Part shown: positions 59,437-64,000 of the stretch, piece by piece
How positions within the stretch are numbered: position 1 is the stretch's first letter
Layout of the letters: each line of letters starts with the position of its first letter
NCBI RefSeq assembly: GCF_045063725.1
Contig: NZ_CP173695.1
Reading direction: 5' to 3' (one strand)
Length of the DNA stretch: 64,000 nucleotides
Source: Sellimonas catena
Lineage (GTDB): Bacteria; Bacillota; Clostridia; Lachnospirales; Lachnospiraceae
The notes under the pieces: generated by a model
The model's input: only the letters and a program-made list of their open reading frames with translations
Database searches by the model: none
What the model was told of the DNA's origin: nothing
Program-made: the position numbers and the translations under genes

Positions 59437-60759
59437 TTATTTCCTCGTATAACGTTCCAGTTTCGCATCAATTCGTTCCACCGCCTTGTCAAGTTCGGAC
59501 GAGGCGTCTTTTCCGCCAAGTGCCACACTTTCAAGCACTTCCTGAAAAGAGGTGCTCACCTGCGGGTATACCGGCGTCTTTGGCCGCGGGTGGCCATAAG
59601 TACTCAGCTGTTCATATAGTGCGCTGTAGTTTTCGTCCGTCTGGAAAACATCGATGCTCTCGAATGCCTCGTAGGTGGATGGAAAGCTTTTCGCCATCTC
59701 CCAGATCCGGATCCCGCTGTCCACACCGCTCATCCATTTGACAAGCTCGGTCGCTCCTTCAATCTCCTCCGTCTCCGATGATGCTGCAAATGCCCAGGAA
59801 CCTGTCGGCGTATAAGTTCCGCCGTCCCAGTTGTCATTTACAACATAAGGTGCGACTCCAAGGCTGATGTCCGGATAACTCGTGTAAACAGTGTTGACTT
59901 CCCATGCCCCGTCAAATTTGAAAGCGGCTCTTCTACTTTCAAACAGATGGTCTATTGGAGCTTCCGCCATGTATTCGTTGTCAACTATTGTCTGAAAATA
60001 CTCCATTGCTTCAACTGTCGTTTCTGAGTTGAAATATCCATCTGCGGTCAGTCCATCGTCACTTACCAGTTCTCCCCCTCCGGACCAGACGAACGGGGCA
60101 AAGTAATAAATACTCGTTTCCCCTACCGGAAAAGTCATATCCAGCGGATAGCCGTTTTTCTCTTCCATAACCGGTTTCAGTTCTTCCAGAATATCCAGAA
60201 ATTCCGACCATGTCCATGGATCATCCATCTCCGGCACTTCGATACCTGCTTCCTCGAGAATATCTTTATTGTAATAGAGACCAACACTTGATTCCATTAC
60301 TCCCAGTGCATACAGCTGATCATCGACCGTCCCCTGTTCAATAATGGAAGGAAGATATTCACTTTTCTCTTCTTCCGTCAGATCGGCAAGCGGCTGAATA
60401 ATTCCGTTTGCAGCATACGCTGATATGTTCGGTCCGTCTACTGTAAGTACATCCGGAAGTCCTCCTGCCATGACAGATGCATTGACTTTATCCGAATATC
60501 CGCCTCCGCTGTCATTCCTTGGCACAAACTCTATATCCGCAAAATATTTTCCGTCGTATGCCTCATTGAAACTTTCGACCGACTCTTTGTAAGCCTCTCC
60601 CTCTTCCGTATCCTCAATCGAGTGTACCCATATGGATAAATACTCTTCGCCTTCATCGTAGCCGGCAATCTCTCCAGGTTCTGGATCCTTCTGCCGGCAT
60701 CCTGCGAGGCATGTCGAAGCAAGAAGTATACCTGTCAGGATCAGCAACCGCTTTCTCAT
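59437..60759 (-). CDS. Carbohydrate ABC transporter substrate-binding lipoprotein
   Basis: A 440-residue CUT1 binding lipoprotein (signal MRKRLLILTGILLASTCLAG then lipobox Cys). The mature part has the usual extracellular sugar-binding features: LSIWVHSIEDTEEGEAYKES, VNASVMAGGLPDVLTVDGPN, YNKDILEEAGIEVPE, FKFDGAWEVN and GSWAFAASSETEEIEGATEL. GGAGGAG precedes the ATG at 60759. With a GH32 enzyme and a fructokinase in the operon, sucrose or a fructo-oligosaccharide is the likely ligand. Its promoter region carries ACCGGT operators. Confidence 0.87.
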   Translation of the reverse strand: MRKRLLILTGILLASTCLAGCRQKDPEPGEIAGYDEGEEYLSIWVHSIEDTEEGEAYKESVESFNEAYDGKYFADIEFVPRNDSGGGYSDKVNASVMAGGLPDVLTVDGPNISAYAANGIIQPLADLTEEEKSEYLPSIIEQGTVDDQLYALGVMESSVGLYYNKDILEEAGIEVPEMDDPWTWSEFLDILEELKPVMEEKNGYPLDMTFPVGETSIYYFAPFVWSGGGELVSDDGLTADGYFNSETTVEAMEYFQTIVDNEYMAEAPIDHLFESRRAAFKFDGAWEVNTVYTSYPDISLGVAPYVVNDNWDGGTYTPTGSWAFAASSETEEIEGATELVKWMSGVDSGIRIWEMAKSFPSTYEAFESIDVFQTDENYSALYEQLSTYGHPRPKTPVYPQVSTSFQEVLESVALGGKDASSELDKAVERIDAKLERYTRK

Positions 60760-60805
60760 CCCATCTCCTCCTTTTTCATTTGATATTTTCATAAAAAACA
60801 GTTTT

Positions 60806-60953
60806 GTTACCGGTTAAGTAACCGGTTCCTTTAATGCAATCATAGTCCTAACTAACACAGATGTCAATCAAAAAATACACTTTCGTCATATCTGCTATTT
60901 TTCCCCCGTACTTTCTGTACACATGTCACAAAACCGGTGTCGTTACCGGTTAC
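60806..60953. promoter_or_regulatory. Two pairs of ACCGGT operators between the sugar operon and LacI gene
   Basis: ACCGGT cores at 60809-60814 and 60821-60826 (pair 1; TTACCGGTTA and TAACCGGTTC), and 60933-60938 and 60945-60950 (pair 2; AACCGGTGTC and GTTACCGGTTAC). Within each pair the cores are exactly 12 bp apart; the pairs are 124 bp apart. LacI-family binding with looping is the natural reading. Confidence 0.65.
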
Positions 60954-61076
60954 TTTATTGATTTCTGTCAATTATATCTGATATAATGAGTGGCAAGGAC
61001 TTTTACAGCATCCGGTATTTCACCACTGTTTATCCTGACATTTATTTTTATCATGAAGAGAGGAAGGGATTACTAC

Positions 61077-62102
61077 ATGAAAACAAAGAAGGTCACTTTT
61101 GCCGATATTGCATCCTATACCGGCTTTTCCAAAACAACGATCTCCCGCTATTTCAATAATCCGGATTCCCTTACGTTAGAAAATCAGCAGAAGATCGCAG
61201 ATGCTCTTGTAGCACTAGATTATAAAGAAAATAAGGTTGGAAGGATACTGGCAAGCGGAAAAACGGAATTCGTCGGCATTATCATACCAAATCTGTACCT
61301 GCATTATTATTCAGAGATGCTTAATCAGATCCTGGCTACATACGAAAAATACAAGTATAAATTTCTCGTATTTGCGGGCAATGACAAAGCAAACGTAGAG
61401 CGGGCATATATAAAAGAGCTCCTCGCTTACAATATTGAAGGGCTCATTACTCTAAGCGGAACGATTCCTTCACAGGAACTTGCTTCCTACAATATCCCTG
61501 TTGTTGGGATTGAGCGGGAAGACCAGTATATCTCCAGTGTGAATACAGATAATTATATGGGAGGTGTACAGGCCGCAAGTCTGCTCAGAAAGAGTGACTG
61601 CGATATCCTGATCCATGTAAACAGTGATCTTCCGGACACGATCCCTGCTTCTGGCCGAATCAGAGGTTTTGTTGATACATGTAAAGAAAACTCCCTGCCT
61701 TATGAACTCATTCTTACGCATCTTGGCAATACATTTGAAGAAAACAAAGAACGGATTTCCGGCCTTGTGGATCAGCTTGAAAGTAAATATCCCGGCAGGA
61801 AGAAAGGGGTATTTATGCCTAATGATACCCACGCAAATGTGCTCCTGAATATTCTCTTTCAAAAATACGGGAAACTTCCGGAAACATATCAGATCATCGG
61901 CTTTGACGATTCTCCGATTTCCAGAGAGGCCGTCATTCCTATGAGTACAGTTGGCCAGCAGATCTCTGTCATCGCCAATGAAGCAATGAACATTTTGTCC
62001 GCACAGATGGCAGAACGTAAGAAAAGACGGCCGGAACCGTTAAAAGAACCGGTGCATAAGATCATTCCGCCGATATTGATCAGGCGCGAAACAACAGTAT
62101 AA
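61077..62102 (+). CDS. LacI-family repressor of the fructoside operon
   Basis: A 341-residue LacI/GalR protein (ScrR-like). DNA-binding domain: VTFADIASYTGFSKTTISRY, FNNPDSLTLENQQKIADALV. The periplasmic-binding-protein-like effector domain follows (EFVGIIIPNLYLHYYSEMLN, GRIRGFVDTCKENSLPYELI, FDDSPISREAVIPMSTVGQQ). The frame is open back to 60990, but the ATG at 61077 has AGGAAGG before it. Divergent from the sugar operon, with ACCGGT operators between. Its effector is probably a sucrose-derived sugar. Confidence 0.87.
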   Translation: MKTKKVTFADIASYTGFSKTTISRYFNNPDSLTLENQQKIADALVALDYKENKVGRILASGKTEFVGIIIPNLYLHYYSEMLNQILATYEKYKYKFLVFAGNDKANVERAYIKELLAYNIEGLITLSGTIPSQELASYNIPVVGIEREDQYISSVNTDNYMGGVQAASLLRKSDCDILIHVNSDLPDTIPASGRIRGFVDTCKENSLPYELILTHLGNTFEENKERISGLVDQLESKYPGRKKGVFMPNDTHANVLLNILFQKYGKLPETYQIIGFDDSPISREAVIPMSTVGQQISVIANEAMNILSAQMAERKKRRPEPLKEPVHKIIPPILIRRETTV

Positions 62103-62128
62103 CACTACTCACCTGACACTTTTTCCGA

Positions 62129-62166
62129 AACCGGATACCGGAGATGCTTGCCGTATCCGGTTTTTT
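62129..62166 (+). terminator. Rho-independent terminator
   Basis: AACCGGATAC and GTATCCGG followed by TTTTTT, downstream of the LacI gene. Confidence 0.85.
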
Positions 62167-62209
62167 CTTTCTTCTTTCCCTCATTTTCTCTCATTTACTC
62201 CTGTTTCTA

Positions 62210-62267
62210 TTGACACATCCGGTATTTTGTATTACCATATACTCAAGCTATTTGGTATTACAAAATA
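62210..62267 (+). promoter_or_regulatory. PadR promoter with near-perfect inverted repeat
   Basis: TTGACA (62210-62215), 17-bp spacer, TACCAT (62233-62238). TATTTTGTATTACC (62223-62236) and GGTATTACAAAATA (62254-62267) are 14-bp arms with one mismatch and a 17-bp spacer; the left arm covers the -10. Typical of PadR autorepression. Confidence 0.65.
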
Positions 62268-62280
62268 GGATGTGATAATT

Positions 62281-62622
62281 ATGATCTCGACGCAGATGTT
62301 GAAAGGAACACTGGAGGGCTGTATCCTTGGCATCATCCGAAAAAGAGAAACATATGGATATGAAATCTCAGAGGCACTTGGACAGTACGGCTTCGGAAAG
62401 ATTACGGAAGGAACCATCTATCCGATTCTCCTGCGGCTGGAGAAAAATGGAATGATCCGTGCCACTTACCGTCAGTCCGACGTAGGTCCGAAGCGCAAGT
62501 ACTATTCACTGACGGAAGATGGGGAGACGGAGTTTCAGTCTTTTCTGACAAGCTACCGGGAATTATCCGCCGCTGTCGCTGCCCTGCTTGCCGATGTGAA
62601 GGGAGGAAATGATGATGAATAA
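62281..62622 (+). CDS. PadR-family transcriptional regulator
   Basis: A 113-residue PadR repressor: QMLKGTLEGCILGIIRKRET, YGYEISEALGQYGFGKITEG, TIYPILLRLEKNGMIRATYR (winged helix), and GPKRKYYSLTEDGE. A GTG nine bases upstream is in frame, but the ATG at 62281 is at a better distance from AGGA. It overlaps a membrane-protein gene by about ten bases, the usual PadR plus membrane-protein pair. Confidence 0.87.
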   Translation: MISTQMLKGTLEGCILGIIRKRETYGYEISEALGQYGFGKITEGTIYPILLRLEKNGMIRATYRQSDVGPKRKYYSLTEDGETEFQSFLTSYRELSAAVAALLADVKGGNDDE

Positions 62623-63280
62623 AAGAAAAGCGTTGCAACAGCAGAATAATCATTATGAGAAGCAACTGCCGAAAGAAACACGGCAGATCCTGACCGATAT
62701 TGTCGTCTATCTGAAATCCTTTCCGATCAGTGAATATCAGGTAGAACTTGTCCGGCTGGATATTACACGGATGTTACTGGAAGGAGCTGCAAGAGGGGCT
62801 TCTGCTTCCGAAGTTCTCGGAGAGGACTACAAAGAATTCTGCAAAGGCATTGTAGCAGAACTTCCGCCGCGGACGCCTTTACAGACGATCGCTTACCATG
62901 CCGACATTCTGTTCCTTGGCCTTGCGATTCTGATGCCGCTCTGGATGGTCACCGGACTTCTTGACAGCGTACAAAACGGCGGCAGCATGATCCACGTTCC
63001 GGTCTCCTCGGGAACGATTTCCGCAACTTTGATCATTCTCGTCGTTTCTTACGCGATTGTACAGTATATTTGCAAAACTTCTCTCAAAGACGAATCCGAA
63101 CAGGCTCGCCGGAAGAACCGTTTCCGTTTCATCCTGATCCTGTTCTTTGCCGTCCTGGTCTGCATGGCGCCGGCAATTCTGTTTCGGAATACCGTCCTGA
63201 ACGTGCATATCGCCGTCTACATTGCAGGATTTGTGATCTGCTTCTGTGTACACAAACTGCTGGCTGCGTATACGGACTGA
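62612..63280 (+). CDS. DUF1129/DUF1700-like membrane protein
   Basis: A 222-residue protein. The N-terminal 90 residues are cytoplasmic and helical (ETRQILTDIVVYLKSFPISE, LVRLDITRMLLEGAARGASA); four transmembrane helices follow (about 100-120, 135-155, 172-190 and 196-216). Proteins like this accompany PadR regulators in many Firmicutes, and may be anti-sigma-like or envelope-stress proteins. Three ATGs follow one another at 62609, 62612 and 62615 after GGGAGG; I take the middle one. Function unknown. Confidence 0.75.
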   Translation: MMNKRKALQQQNNHYEKQLPKETRQILTDIVVYLKSFPISEYQVELVRLDITRMLLEGAARGASASEVLGEDYKEFCKGIVAELPPRTPLQTIAYHADILFLGLAILMPLWMVTGLLDSVQNGGSMIHVPVSSGTISATLIILVVSYAIVQYICKTSLKDESEQARRKNRFRFILILFFAVLVCMAPAILFRNTVLNVHIAVYIAGFVICFCVHKLLAAYTD

Positions 63281-63362
63281 TTTGCTTGCCGGCACATCCG
63301 GCGTTATAATAAACGTAATCAAATTGTTCAGAAATTGTCTTTAGAGGAAAGGAGCATTTAGT

Positions 63363-63872
63363 ATGAATTGTTCGGATGTAATCCGTGAAAGAAGAAGTAT
63401 CCGCAAATATAAAGAACAGGTTACGATCCCTCAGGAGGATTTTGAAAAGATGCTGGAAGCTGCCATGATGGCGCCAAGCGCATGCAACACAAGGCCGTGG
63501 GAATTTTTCGTCATTACCAACCGTGATACAATGGCCAGACTTCAGGAAGCTCATCCTTACACCAGTATGCTTACCACCGCCTCCGCTGCCATCGTTGTCT
63601 GTGGACGGCCGGATCTCCAGGAAGGTAAATGTGGACCTTACTGGCCGCAGGACTGCGGCGCAGCCATTGAAAATCTTCTCCTTCAGGCAAAAGATCTCGG
63701 ATACGGCACCTGTTGGTGCGGCTGCTATCCTGCCATGGACCGGGTGGAAAAAATCCAGGAAATTTTGAATACTCAGAGTATTCCTGTATCAATCGTAGCG
63801 GTCGGCGTTGCAGATGAGACACCTGCGGCAAGAGGGGGATTCGATCCGGACCGCGTGACGTATATTCGGTAA
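63363..63872 (+). CDS. Nitroreductase-family protein
   Basis: A 169-residue FMN-dependent oxidoreductase. SDVIRERRSIRKYKEQVTIP is the nitroreductase N-terminal FMN motif; MMAPSACNTRPWEFFVITNR and CGAAIENLLLQAKDLGYGTC, then VAVGVADETPAARGGFDPDR complete the fold. At 169 residues it is of the short form common in Clostridia. GGAAAGGAG precedes the ATG. Stands alone with a terminator. Confidence 0.88.
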   Translation: MNCSDVIRERRSIRKYKEQVTIPQEDFEKMLEAAMMAPSACNTRPWEFFVITNRDTMARLQEAHPYTSMLTTASAAIVVCGRPDLQEGKCGPYWPQDCGAAIENLLLQAKDLGYGTCWCGCYPAMDRVEKIQEILNTQSIPVSIVAVGVADETPAARGGFDPDRVTYIR

Positions 63873-63884
63873 GAACTTTACTCT

Positions 63885-63946
63885 AAAAGGAGGGGAGGGA
63901 CAGAAAGCTTCTCTTTTGGAAGCCTTCTGTTCCTCCCCTCCTTTTT
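63885..63946 (+). terminator. Strong rho-independent terminator
   Basis: AAAAGGAGGGGAGG and CCTCCCCTCCTTTTT form a 14-bp stem after the nitroreductase stop codon. The last 54 bases of the window hold nothing further that I can support. Confidence 0.85.
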
Positions 63947-64000
63947 AGGGAAATACAAAGTGGCTTTTATATTGTCCATTCAAAAAATATTTGTTCAAAG

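Overview
The window is chromosomal DNA of a strictly anaerobic Firmicute, most likely a gut Lachnospiraceae (class Clostridia). The signs are Gram-positive-type lipoprotein transport operons, a Crp/Fnr regulator divergent from a two-cluster ferredoxin, CIRCE-controlled hsp20 genes, RepA_N/MobC mobile-element genes of the kind common in that family, and moderate GC that drops sharply between about 30 and 41 kb. No rRNA, tRNA or CRISPR array was found.

Left arm (0-25.5 kb): a partial LacI regulator, the Crp/Fnr-ferredoxin pair, an acidic/basic membrane protein, an M42 peptidase, a YczE-like and an AI-2E-type membrane protein, and a small XRE regulator with its own membrane protein behind three matching operators. 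A complete 1.6-kb IS4-type insertion sequence follows, then a sugar acetyltransferase, the remnant of a MerR gene with its 19-bp-spacer promoter, a RelB/RelE-type toxin-antitoxin pair and an hsp20 gene. A purine block comes next on the minus strand: two adenine-deaminase-type amidohydrolases behind a structured leader, an NCS2/AzgA-type permease, and a NitT/TauT-type ABC importer whose ATPase gene carries a one-base frameshift. EamA, LysR, aldo/keto reductase and cyclophilin-like genes lead to a second hsp20.

Island (25.54-40.97 kb): a 15.4-kb integrative element sits in the upstream arm of the CIRCE operator of the second hsp20. Its ends carry a perfect 20-bp direct repeat (attL/attR) and four copies of a 12-bp arm-type repeat. 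Its housekeeping end has a Tn916-type integrase split by an apparent 2-bp insertion, an excisionase, a DnaC-like loader, a RepA_N initiator and a MobC protein, but no relaxase, along with iterons and hairpins. The AT-rich cargo is an XRE/ImmA switch, a C5-cytosine methyltransferase, and an opposing operon of a DpnII-like PD-(D/E)XK nuclease candidate, a ParB-like protein, an SNF2 translocase and a DUF3883/NOV nuclease-fold protein. A single-TM helical protein and an HNH protein flank them. I read this as an uncharacterised restriction-type phage-defence system; it is the most interesting part of the window.

Right arm (41-64 kb): an accessory patch with a DUF4143 ATPase, a RhuM protein, MazG, a broken HNH gene, and a chimeric mazG-rhuM fragment. 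A yclNOPQ-like siderophore importer follows (its first permease seems to start at AUU) with a LysR regulator. Then come HD, AraC and macro-domain genes, and a complete sucrose/fructoside operon (ABC importer, MsmK-type ATPase, GH32 hydrolase, fructokinase) divergent from its LacI regulator across two pairs of ACCGGT operators. The window ends with a PadR/membrane-protein pair and a nitroreductase.
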